From contig JAQUHH010000080.1 in the NCBI GenBank assembly GCA_028683685.1, positions 1-9,044 on the forward strand: DNA of 9,044 nt, read 5' to 3'. The position numbers and the translations under genes were made by a program. The notes beneath the pieces were generated by a model. The model worked only from the letters and a program-made list of their open reading frames with translations. It was not told the DNA's origin and made no database searches. The DNA is from Bacteroidales bacterium. Its GTDB lineage: Bacteria; Bacteroidota; Bacteroidia; Bacteroidales; WCHB1-69. Shown piece after piece: positions 1 through 5,805 of the stretch; positions within the stretch are counted from its first letter, which is position 1; each line of letters begins with the position of its first letter.

Positions 1-1087
1 TGCTGTTTTCCAGCGACATCGAATTTCCATTGGTGTAGAACAAATTAAAGTTTAGTTGTGATAAATCCAAGTCGCTCTCTTTTTTGCTGATGTTTCCATT
101 TTGCATACTCGCTTTTAGATTAATGTCCAAGGGAGAGTCATTTCCAAAATCGCCAAGTATGCTAACTTCAAAATTGAAATCCCCATCGGTGGTGATTCCA
201 TCCAATTGTTGCTGATATCTTTCGGGCAGTTCCTTGATGAAATCATGAAGTTTTAAATTATTTCCTTGAATGTTGAAAGTGAAATTTTTTAAAGTGTCGA
301 AATAGTTAATATCGCCATCGATGAGGTATTCTAATTGATTTAATTGCAATAATCCTTTTTTAATATGATATGAATTTGTATTTTGAACAGAAAAAACCAA
401 ATTGGCATTTGCCGGTTTGTCGGCTACAAAAACAGAACTATCATACATGATTTTCCGAACAAACATATTTGCATTTACTTTCAAGGTGTATTTTTCATTG
501 CCAAAAGTTCCTTTGGCTTCCCCTTCTTCAATTTTTAGCGAATAATGCTCCTGATTTTTGAATCCCAACAAATCAAAATCAATATTTTTTATAATTATTT
601 TATTTAGTTTGTAATAAAATCCTTTCTCTGATTGTGTGGTGTCATTTTTGAAAATCTGATAGTTATCCGTATTATCTGCAAAATGTTTTAATTTTAAAAA
701 TCCATCCTGAATTTCAATTTTCCGAACCGTATAATTTCCTGAGATAATGTCCCATAAATCAAAACGGATTAGAATTTTTTTGGTTTCCAACAGAGATTCT
801 TTTTTGTCGGAAGGAACTACTTCTAAGATAACAACATCTTTAAATTCGAGACTGGCATCTGGAAATCGATTTATAAAACTAAAAGATAATTCCTTGTATG
901 TGATGGAAGTATTCATCTCCTCATTCAATTTATCAATTGCATATGCTGCAATTTTATCCTCCATAAAATAAGCCGTAGTAAACAATGATAAAATGATAAA
1001 AATAAGACTTGCTAAAACCCAAAGTGTGATTTTTAGTATAAGTTTTATGTTGATTTTTCGATTCTTATCCGTGGAGATATTTTCCAT
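1..1087 (-). CDS. AsmA-like envelope protein, N-terminal part (3' end outside window)
   Basis: The minus strand is open without a stop from an ATG at 1087 to the window edge (362 codons), so the C-terminus is missing. The protein begins MENISTDKNRKINIKLILKI, followed by one membrane segment at about residues 18-40 (TLWVLASLIFIILSLF). After this comes a motif typical of Bacteroidota AsmA-like proteins: a short region ending in INRFPDASLEFKDVVI at about residues 73-88. The rest is beta-rich, with repeated patterns of the type 'IEIQDGFLKL' and 'NKIIIKNIDF', as expected for an AsmA/TamB-like repeat domain. In this family the protein is anchored in the inner membrane and spans the periplasm, with roles in envelope lipid or outer-membrane homeostasis; the exact role here is inference. 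A TAATTTTG box lies 36 nt upstream of the ATG. Full-length family members are often 800 residues or more, so most of the gene may lie outside. Plus-strand ORFs here are shadows. Confidence 0.8.
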   Translation of the reverse strand, partial: MENISTDKNRKINIKLILKITLWVLASLIFIILSLFTTAYFMEDKIAAYAIDKLNEEMNTSITYKELSFSFINRFPDASLEFKDVVILEVVPSDKKESLLETKKILIRFDLWDIISGNYTVRKIEIQDGFLKLKHFADNTDNYQIFKNDTTQSEKGFYYKLNKIIIKNIDFDLLGFKNQEHYSLKIEEGEAKGTFGNEKYTLKVNANMFVRKIMYDSSVFVADKPANANLVFSVQNTNSYHIKKGLLQLNQLEYLIDGDINYFDTLKNFTFNIQGNNLKLHDFIKELPERYQQQLDGITTDGDFNFEVSILGDFGNDSPLDINLKASMQNGNISKKESDLDLSQLNFNLFYTNGNSMSLENS

Positions 1088-1122
1088 TATGGTTCGTAAT
1101 AGTAGATTGGATTAATAACGGA

Positions 1123-1130
1123 CAAAATTA
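1123..1130 (-). promoter_or_regulatory. Candidate Bacteroidota -7 box for the AsmA-like gene
   Basis: On the minus strand this reads TAATTTTG, an exact match to the TAnnTTTG -7 consensus of the Bacteroidota primary sigma factor. A TTTG at 1147-1150 could be the -33 element, but the 16-nt gap is slightly short. The predicted leader to the ATG at 1087 is about 30 nt. Confidence 0.5.
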
Positions 1131-1159
1131 CACAAAATTGTAATTTCAAAGAACGTGAA

Positions 1160-1183
1160 GGTAAAAATTGCGAAAAGAGGAAG
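1160..1183 (+). repeat. Partial third copy of the dispersed repeat (tail only)
   Basis: The block AAAATTGCGAAAAGAGGAAG with its preceding GGTA matches the 3' tail of the large repeat at 1353-1376 and 5934-5957. Only this tail is present. It lies immediately upstream of the complete copy, as if it were the remains of an earlier tandem unit or a duplicated junction. Confidence 0.7.
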
Positions 1184-1200
1184 GATATGTTTTAGCACGT

Positions 1201-1377
1201 TGAATTCAAATTTATTTTGATTTTCAGTCGTTTATTACCCCTGCCAGTTCGACAGGCTCACTGCTTCGCCTAAAGGGAGTAAACGCCTGAAAATCAGACT
1301 TTTCGCAATTCATCCTTTAGGCGATGCAGTGAGCGAAGTCGAACTGATTTGAGGCAAAAATTGCGAAAAGAGGAAGA
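1201..1377 (+). repeat. Dispersed repeat, copy A, with nested inverted repeats
   Basis: This 177-nt element is repeated in direct orientation at 5806-5958. Positions 1287-1377 are identical to 5868-5958 (91 nt). Internally it has three inverted-repeat pairs. TGATTTTCAG plus TCGTTTA at 1218-1234 pairs with 1280-1296. The 32-nt arm at 1245-1276, starting CAGTTCGACAGGCTCACTGC, pairs with 1314-1346 with only small mismatches. CTTTTCGCAATT at 1299-1310 pairs perfectly with 1359-1370. No ORF is visible inside. This is a non-coding, hairpin-rich dispersed element of unknown family; the internal TTCGACAGGCTCA resembles a motif I remember as frequent in intergenic repeats of several phyla. Confidence 0.85.
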
Positions 1378-1398
1378 ATGTTTAATTGTTTGTGCTAA

Positions 1399-1412
1399 AT
1401 ATTAATTAATAT
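1399..1412. repeat. AT-rich perfect palindrome upstream of the parB-like gene
   Basis: ATATTAATTAATAT is a perfect 14-bp palindrome, 33 nt upstream of the candidate -7 box of the ParB-like gene. The position fits an operator, but the sequence is only A and T and could arise by chance. Confidence 0.3.
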
Positions 1413-1444
1413 CGAACAACAATGATTTTTTATTCAAAAAATAG

Positions 1445-1452
1445 TAAGTTTG
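1445..1452 (+). promoter_or_regulatory. Candidate -7 promoter box for the parB-like gene
   Basis: TAAGTTTG matches the TAnnTTTG consensus exactly and lies 23 nt before the ATG at 1476. No clear TTG sits at the -33 distance; that zone is a T run. The box lies downstream of the longer alternative start at 1422, which argues that translation begins at 1476. Confidence 0.5.
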
Positions 1453-1475
1453 CATTATTAATACTTAATATTGTA

Positions 1476-2300
1476 ATGAAAGATTTTGAAACAAACTCAA
1501 CCCCAATTCAGTTAATACCATTAGATTTAATTGTTGAATCGCCTTGGCAGGGTCGTTTGGTATCGCTTTTTGATTTGGAAAATAGCAGTGGTAATATAAC
1601 TTGGCAGATAGATGAACTCAAAAACTCAATCGAAAAATCGGGTTTGTTGCATCCTGTTGTGTTACGTAAAGAAGCCGGAAGATTTCAACTAATTGATGGG
1701 CATCGCCGTGTTGCTGCATATAAAATGCTTGGCAAAAAAAACATTGAAGCAATAGTAAAGGAATGTACGGATAAAGAAGCACAATCCTTTAGTATCATAG
1801 GCAATTTGCAAAATCGAAAACTAAGCCCTGTGGAGTATGCGATTGCTTTTAAAAAAATATTAGATAACGGATTATTTAAAGATCAACGTGAACTTAGCAA
1901 AGCAATTGCCAAAAGTGATACTTATGTGGCTGATATTATTGGTGTTATGAAACTAGACAAGCGTATTATTGACGATTTAATAACTCACCAAACCATTAAC
2001 GATATACGAATGTTAAGAGCTATACGACGAGCAGGAAAAGTTGACGAAAACGGTAAATGTAATGCACAATATACGCTTTATAAACGGATAATTGACGAAG
2101 GATTATCACGTCAAACAGTATTAAACTTGGTAACACAAAAAGAATTTATACAAACAATTAAAGTCGATTATAAACTTAAACCAAACGCAATTGAACTCCG
2201 AATTCCTCGAAACAATTTATCACCCGAAAAAGCCCACCTCTTTTACACTTGGATAAGCGATGTAATTGACACTTATTTAAAGGATAAAAAAAATGAATAA
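1476..2300 (+). CDS. Orphan ParB-like (ParB/RepB/Spo0J family) DNA-binding protein
   Basis: This 274-residue protein has the ParB N-terminal fold. It shows PLDLIVESPWQGR (residues 15-27), DELKNSIEKSGLLHPVVLR (46-64) and LIDGHRRVAAYKMLG (72-86), the equivalent of the GERRxRA nucleotide-binding box. GNLQNRKLSPVEYA (109-122) is the equivalent of the ENLQRxxLNPIE box. A helix-turn-helix follows at about 137-160 (QRELSKAIAKSDTYVADIIG). Family members bind palindromic sites and, in true ParB, use CTP to clamp onto DNA. Here the Glu of ENLQR is Gly110's neighbour G109 and the Arg is Asn, so CTP chemistry may differ. No ParA gene is nearby, which suggests a regulator or a mobile-element maintenance protein rather than a full partition system. 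An in-frame ATG at 1422 would add 18 hydrophobic residues, but a TAnnTTTG box between the two favours 1476. Repeat copy A lies just upstream. Confidence 0.8.
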   Translation: MKDFETNSTPIQLIPLDLIVESPWQGRLVSLFDLENSSGNITWQIDELKNSIEKSGLLHPVVLRKEAGRFQLIDGHRRVAAYKMLGKKNIEAIVKECTDKEAQSFSIIGNLQNRKLSPVEYAIAFKKILDNGLFKDQRELSKAIAKSDTYVADIIGVMKLDKRIIDDLITHQTINDIRMLRAIRRAGKVDENGKCNAQYTLYKRIIDEGLSRQTVLNLVTQKEFIQTIKVDYKLKPNAIELRIPRNNLSPEKAHLFYTWISDVIDTYLKDKKNE

Positions 2301-2340
2301 AATATTTTATTTTTATTTTTTAAACTTGTTTTTCGATTTA

Positions 2341-2360
2341 TTTTTGGTCATGACCAAAAA
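2341..2360. promoter_or_regulatory. Perfect 20-bp palindrome, candidate binding site
   Basis: TTTTTGGTCATGACCAAAAA is a perfect palindrome with no spacer, starting 40 nt after the stop of the ParB-like gene. A zero-loop palindrome cannot form a good RNA hairpin, so it looks more like a dimeric protein-binding site than a terminator. Its size is similar to the 16-bp parS sites of true ParB proteins, although its sequence is different. Binding by the neighbouring ParB-like protein is inference. Confidence 0.5.
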
Positions 2361-2390
2361 ATATTTAATTATCGATAAACAATCATACGA

Positions 2391-2425
2391 AACTCATCAG
2401 ATGACTCGAAGTCATCAGATGAGTT
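2391..2425. repeat. 35-nt hairpin made of two small palindromes
   Basis: The left arm AACTCATCAGATGACT and the right arm AGTCATCAGATGAGTT pair over 16 positions with one A-A mismatch around a CGA loop. Each arm also contains TCATCAGATGA, itself a palindrome around a central A, so the same 11-mer is present twice. It could act as the terminator of the ParB-like gene (ACCTTTT follows, a weak T run) or as a double operator. Confidence 0.65.
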
Positions 2426-2462
2426 ACCTTTTCATCAACCTTTCGACAATTTTTCGTCGCGA

Positions 2463-2480
2463 CCCCGCACTTCTGCGGGG
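2463..2480 (+). repeat. GC-rich hairpin
   Basis: CCCCGCA and TGCGGGG form a perfect 7-bp stem around a CTTC loop. It stands out as G+C-rich in an AT-rich intergenic region. No T run follows directly, so it is not a classical terminator. It may be a leader structure for the T9SS gene or part of the palindrome cluster behind the ParB-like gene. Confidence 0.6.
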
Positions 2481-2571
2481 GAGTACTTTCAATTGACTTT
2501 TTCCACCAAATCAGTATAAACAAAGCAAGTAAAAAAACAAAAAAAACAATCTTAAAAACAAACAAAAAATC

Positions 2572-4104
2572 ATGAAAACAAAAAACATTTTTTTCGCAGT
2601 GATCTTTATCACACTCACCAGCTGGATATCCACAGCGTATGCCACCCATGAGCATATATATTTGGATAACGTTACTCAACAAGAATCATGGCATTATTAT
2701 TGCAATGTGGACAGTATTATTGTTCATAAAAAAACAGCCGCTATAACAAACATGTATTTTAATTATGACGTAACCGGAACATATTATTGGGACAGTGACT
2801 CCGTAATTATCACAACAACACAAATGGGGAAATGGTATTTTTCATCCACAGAAACCGGAATGTTTACTTTTTATGTCTACATTCTCACCTCTCCTCCCTA
2901 CACCCCGACGACTATGGACAACGACACTACGTTTTGCCAATTCGATCTTACTATAGATGCGCAAAACGCAGAGTCTGGATCGACATATCTATGGGATGAT
3001 AATTCCACAAATAGATACCGAACGGTCTCGACCATAGGTACCTACTCAGTAGAAATTACCAATGTCTGCGGGACAACAAACGCCTCCGTAAACATCACAG
3101 CAAACCCTAATTCGGCCAACCTCGGCCCAGATCAAACGATTTGCTATGGTAATACTGTTGTTTTAGAAACGGGAGTAATAAATATCAATGCAATTTACTG
3201 GTCCACAGATAGTTATGACCAAACTATCAATATAGACACTACCGGTACATATCATGTATATGTACGCGATCTCAATGGATGCGAAAGTCGTGATACCATC
3301 AACATCACTACCACCCTCCAACCAAGAATCGAAATGTGCGATGTTTCCTACGACACACTAACCAACAGAAACTCAATCAATTGGTTTGTCCTGCCTTCAG
3401 CAGATATCGACGACATCAATATCTGGGTAAAAAATCAGATGGGTATCTTCGAAGTTATAGAAACTGTCCCTTATACAGACGGCAACTATATCCACTGGGG
3501 ATCTACTCCTCAAGCGGACTTCAACGAGTACTACATCACAGGAACTAATGACTGTGGTGAAGGACCAATAGGCACTATCAACCGCTCGATTTGGTTAACC
3601 ACGCTTACCAACGAACTACAATGGCAAAATTATATGGGAAGCTTTGCTCCGCCATATTACTTCGTCTTTGCACGATTCTTGGACGGCACCGTCACAGTAA
3701 TAGACACCGTACCTGCTTGTTCTGGAGCTGGCTGCCTCAACCACAGCCCAATCATAGTAAACCCCAACATTTCAAAGTATTTTGTTGGTTTCCAACACGA
3801 TTGTTTGTCTTTGAACAAGACAACACCAGGTTGGGTAATCAGCAACTACTATATAGCGATACCCGATGCAATAGCAGAAGAAGAATTTAATTTCTCTCTT
3901 TCGCCAAATCCAGCGACTGACGAGATCAAAATTCAGATTTCTTATTCTGAGTTCGAAGTAAAGATCTACGATTTACTTGGTCAAGTACTCTTGGTCAATA
4001 CTAATACGAAAGTATTGGATATCAGTAGTCTTACTGAAGGAATCTACATCATCAGCATAACCGCTGATGGGAAAACAACTAATCAAAAGATAGTTAAGAA
4101 CTAG
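2572..4104 (+). CDS. T9SS-secreted Ig-like protein with type A C-terminal sorting domain
   Basis: This 510-residue protein starts with a Sec signal peptide (MKTKNIFFAVIFITLTSWIS, likely cut after AYA at about residue 24). Two Ig/PKD-like modules follow, at about 120-178 (ending GTYSVEITNVCGTT) and 184-247 (GPDQTICYGNTVVL to GTYHVYVRDLNGC), the pattern seen in gliding-type adhesin modules. Residues 250-345 look like a further beta-sandwich. The C-terminus is a clear type A sorting domain: LSPNPATDEI (443-452), KIYDLLGQVL (464-473), ISSLTEGIYIISI and final QKIVKN. Such proteins cross the outer membrane through the type IX system, usually with removal of the domain and surface attachment. No enzyme domain is visible, so adhesion or surface display is the best guess. 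Codons ending in C (AAC, ATC, ACC) are visibly commoner than in asd or mreC, which may indicate separate origin. The gene stands alone and ends at a strong terminator. Confidence 0.88.
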   Translation: MKTKNIFFAVIFITLTSWISTAYATHEHIYLDNVTQQESWHYYCNVDSIIVHKKTAAITNMYFNYDVTGTYYWDSDSVIITTTQMGKWYFSSTETGMFTFYVYILTSPPYTPTTMDNDTTFCQFDLTIDAQNAESGSTYLWDDNSTNRYRTVSTIGTYSVEITNVCGTTNASVNITANPNSANLGPDQTICYGNTVVLETGVININAIYWSTDSYDQTINIDTTGTYHVYVRDLNGCESRDTINITTTLQPRIEMCDVSYDTLTNRNSINWFVLPSADIDDINIWVKNQMGIFEVIETVPYTDGNYIHWGSTPQADFNEYYITGTNDCGEGPIGTINRSIWLTTLTNELQWQNYMGSFAPPYYFVFARFLDGTVTVIDTVPACSGAGCLNHSPIIVNPNISKYFVGFQHDCLSLNKTTPGWVISNYYIAIPDAIAEEEFNFSLSPNPATDEIKIQISYSEFEVKIYDLLGQVLLVNTNTKVLDISSLTEGIYIISITADGKTTNQKIVKN

Positions 4105-4123
4105 TTTACTAGATCAAAACAAG

Positions 4124-4155
4124 TCTCCCTGTGTTTACACGGTGGAGATTTTTTT
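4124..4155 (+). terminator. Rho-independent terminator of the T9SS gene
   Basis: TCTCCCTGTGT pairs with ACACGGTGGAGA (11 pairs, one G-T, one bulged T) across a two-base loop and runs directly into seven T residues at 4149-4155. It begins 19 nt after the stop codon. Confidence 0.8.
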
Positions 4156-4170
4156 ATCGCTTAATTACAA

Positions 4171-4195
4171 GATTGCTTCGCTTCACTCGCAATGA
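4171..4195. repeat. Short intergenic hairpin repeat (GATTGCTTCG...CGCAATGAC type)
   Basis: ATTGC (4172-4176) and GCAAT (4189-4193) form a small stem around a TTCGCTTCACTC loop. From memory, sequences of this kind recur in intergenic DNA of Bacteroidota and some other bacteria. Only this one copy is in the window, so its status as a repeat rests on recall. Confidence 0.4.
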
Positions 4196-4274
4196 CTTTA
4201 CATCAAGTTCCGGTTGAAATCAAAATAATTTTCAATACAAAATACATAAGTAATTTTATATATATATTATTATT

Positions 4275-4432
4275 ATGGAAAAATCAGTAAAAAAATGAGC
4301 ACATGCTAATTACGACATCCAACTTATTATCTCAGAAAAAGAGTACGATGAGGTCAAAAAAACATTCTCAAAGAATTTCAAAAAGACTATGCAGAACCTA
4401 CACTTTTCAAGAAGGATTTACAAGAAGAATAA
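4275..4432 (+). pseudogene. Remnant of a small protein gene (stop plus frameshift)
   Basis: An ATG at 4275 reads MEKSVKK, then TGA at 4296, then continues in the same frame as AHANYDIQLIISEKEYDEVKK. After an A-rich run near 4355-4362 the protein-like frame shifts and continues LKEFQKDYAEPTLFKKDLQEE to a TAA at 4430-4432. The combined reading gives a plausible charged protein of about 52 residues, lost by one stop and a net one-base change. I do not recognise the family. It could be coincidence, but the sensible amino-acid composition across both frames and the clean stop make a decayed gene more likely. Confidence 0.45.
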
Positions 4433-4467
4433 TGACCTTATAAGTTAAAGATAACTGTCATTTTTGT

Positions 4468-4475
4468 TATCTTTG
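4468..4475 (+). promoter_or_regulatory. Candidate -7 promoter box for the Bro-N-like gene
   Basis: TATCTTTG matches TAnnTTTG and lies 32 nt before the ATG at 4508. No good TTG is seen at the -33 position. Confidence 0.45.
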
Positions 4476-4507
4476 TAGTCAATTACAAATAATATTTTGA
4501 TTAGGAT

Positions 4508-5350
4508 ATGAGCAATGAAAACGCCATAAAAATATTTGAGCAAAAGAAAGTTCGCACCCATTGGGACGAGAAACAGTAAAAATGGTATTTTTCCGTTATA
4601 GACGTAATTGAAATTTTGACAGAAAGTCCACGTCCGAGAAAATATTGGAGTGCCTTAAAAACCAAGTTACAAGCAGAAGGAAGTGAAGTGTCCCAAAATT
4701 TGGGACAGTTGAAAATGGAAGCCGAAGATGGAAAAATGCGTGAAACAGACGTAGCCGATACACAAACCCTACTTCGCATTATTCAATCAATTCCGTCCCC
4801 AAAAGCAGAGCCATTTAAACAATGGTTGGCAAAAGTAGGGTATGAACGTATGCAAGAAATTGCCGACCCTGAACAAAGCCTTGACAGAGCAAGAGAAAAT
4901 TGGCAAAAACTCGGTAGAAGCGAAAAGTGGATACAGCAACGAATGTCGGGGCAAGAAACCCGAAACAAACGGACCGACTATTGGAAAGAAAGCGGAGTGG
5001 AAAAATCAGACGAATTTGCATTTCTCACAAACATCATTCATCAGGAATGGACAGGATTGACAGTAAAGAAGCACAAAGATTTAAAGGGACTAAAAATTCA
5101 AAACCTGCGTGACCATATGAGCGAGGCTGAACTCATATATACAGCATTAGCCGAACTTTCAACCCGACAAATTGCAGAAGCAGAGAAAGCAAAAGGTGTT
5201 AAACAAAATGCCGTTGCAGGAAAGAAAGGTGGAATGGTAGCAAGAAATGCAAGAAACGAACTTGAAAGCAGAACAGGAAAAAAGGTAATTTCCTCCGACA
5301 ACTTTTTACCACCTGCAATAGAAAAAAAGAAACTGAACAAAAAGAAATAG
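4508..5350 (+). pseudogene. Bro-N/antirepressor-like gene interrupted by an in-frame TAA at codon 24
   Basis: Reading from the ATG at 4508 gives MSNENAIKIFEQKKVRTHWD then EKQ, a TAA at 4577-4579, and then KWYFSVIDVIEILTESPRPR in the same frame. From there it is open to TAA at 5350, about 280 codons in all. The sequence fits a Bro-N domain (about residues 7-110: KWYFSVIDV, PRKYWSALK, IPSPKAEPFKQWLA). It continues with WIQQRM, WTGLTVKKHKDLKGL and LRDHMSEAELI, and a C-terminal tail with NAVAGKKGG and RTGKKVISSDNF. These are features of the Bro-N/COG3617 proteins often labelled phage antirepressor or DinD-like. Related proteins would be expected to have Glu or another residue where the TAA stands (one-base change GAA to TAA). 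The body is otherwise uneroded, so the mutation is recent, is a sequencing error, or is bypassed. Restart at TTG 4616 would delete the start of the DNA-binding domain. Confidence 0.8.
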
Positions 5351-5400
5351 AAAACTTATCCATAATAAATAGGGCTTCAAGTGTTACGCAGCATCCAATT

Positions 5401-5420
5401 CCCCCCCCCCAAAAAAAAAA
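5401..5420 (+). repeat. Homopolymer tract C10 followed by A10
   Basis: Ten C residues are followed directly by ten A residues, 50 nt after the Bro-N-like gene. Such tracts slip during replication and are also common places for assembly errors, so the exact length is uncertain. No gene start is close enough to suggest phase variation. Confidence 0.9.
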
Positions 5421-5484
5421 CATGGTAAACGGAAAGCATAGCTTGAAATAAATTTATGGCTTGCCTATCTGTTTTGTTTATACT

Positions 5485-5531
5485 CGAAATGATTTTTTAA
5501 AAATAAGTTTGAGAAAAGGTATATCATTTCG
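5485..5531. repeat. Spaced inverted repeat CGAAATGAT / ATCATTTCG
   Basis: A perfect 9-bp inverted repeat (5485-5493 and 5523-5531) encloses 29 nt that are AT-rich. It lies in gene-free DNA; no function can be assigned. Confidence 0.45.
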
Positions 5532-5660
5532 GTGCAACATGTTTTTTACAATTTATTCGATTTAAAGGGGGTTAAGTCATCGAAGTGTTTTTAATTAGAA
5601 ATAATCAATTTGTTTTTGCTTCATTTTCTTTACCCGAAAGTAGCTTAATGGCAGCTTTTT

Positions 5661-5787
5661 AATCCCGAAGGGATTACATATTTATAGAATTAATTTTTTG
5701 TATTAAATAATTTTCTGCAAACATACGAGGGTCGCATCTTGGTTATTGTGTTTTGTTTTCTATAAATATTTGAATCCTACGGATTCA
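5661..5787. repeat. Inverted pair of short palindromic repeats (BIME-like unit)
   Basis: The unit at 5661-5689 contains AATCCCGAAGGGATT followed by ACATATTTATAGAA. The unit at 5758-5787 is its near reverse complement: TTCTATAAATATT then TGAATCCTACGGATTCA. Each has its own hairpin (AATCCC/GGGATT; TGAATCC/GGATTCA). Two related palindromic units in opposite orientation around about 70 nt is the arrangement of bacterial interspersed mosaic elements, which are moved by RAYT transposases. No such transposase is in the window, so the mechanism is inference. Confidence 0.65.
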
Positions 5788-5805
5788 GGATGAGTGTTCG
5801 GTCGA

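Noticed and set aside
747..971. Plus-strand ORF of 74 codons
   Set aside because: Lies wholly inside the minus-strand AsmA-like gene, and its protein shows no domain features.
1422..1475. Earlier ATG start for the ParB-like gene
   Set aside because: Adds 18 residues unlike the family and would place the TAAGTTTG promoter box inside the coding sequence.
1476..2480. Complete ParABS partition system
   Set aside because: No ParA-type ATPase gene is in the window, so only a ParB-like protein with possible sites can be claimed.
2293..2496. Plus-strand ORF of 67 codons after the ParB-like gene
   Set aside because: It runs across all three palindromes, has low-complexity Phe/Tyr-rich content and no family likeness.
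2493..2520. TTGACT, 16 nt, TATAAA resembling an E. coli sigma-70 promoter
   Set aside because: The Bacteroidota primary sigma factor uses TTTG/TAnnTTTG rather than this pattern, and the match in AT-rich DNA may be chance.
2383..2682. Minus-strand ORF of 99 codons
   Set aside because: Antisense to the T9SS signal-peptide region and the palindromes; its hydrophobic part comes from A-rich leader DNA read backwards.
3336..3890. Overlapping plus- and minus-strand ORFs within the T9SS gene
   Set aside because: Shadows of the T9SS protein gene, which has clear signal-peptide and sorting-domain features.
4501..5423. Several minus-strand and alternative-frame ORFs over the Bro-N gene
   Set aside because: Only the frame 4508-5350 gives recognisable Bro-N family sequence.
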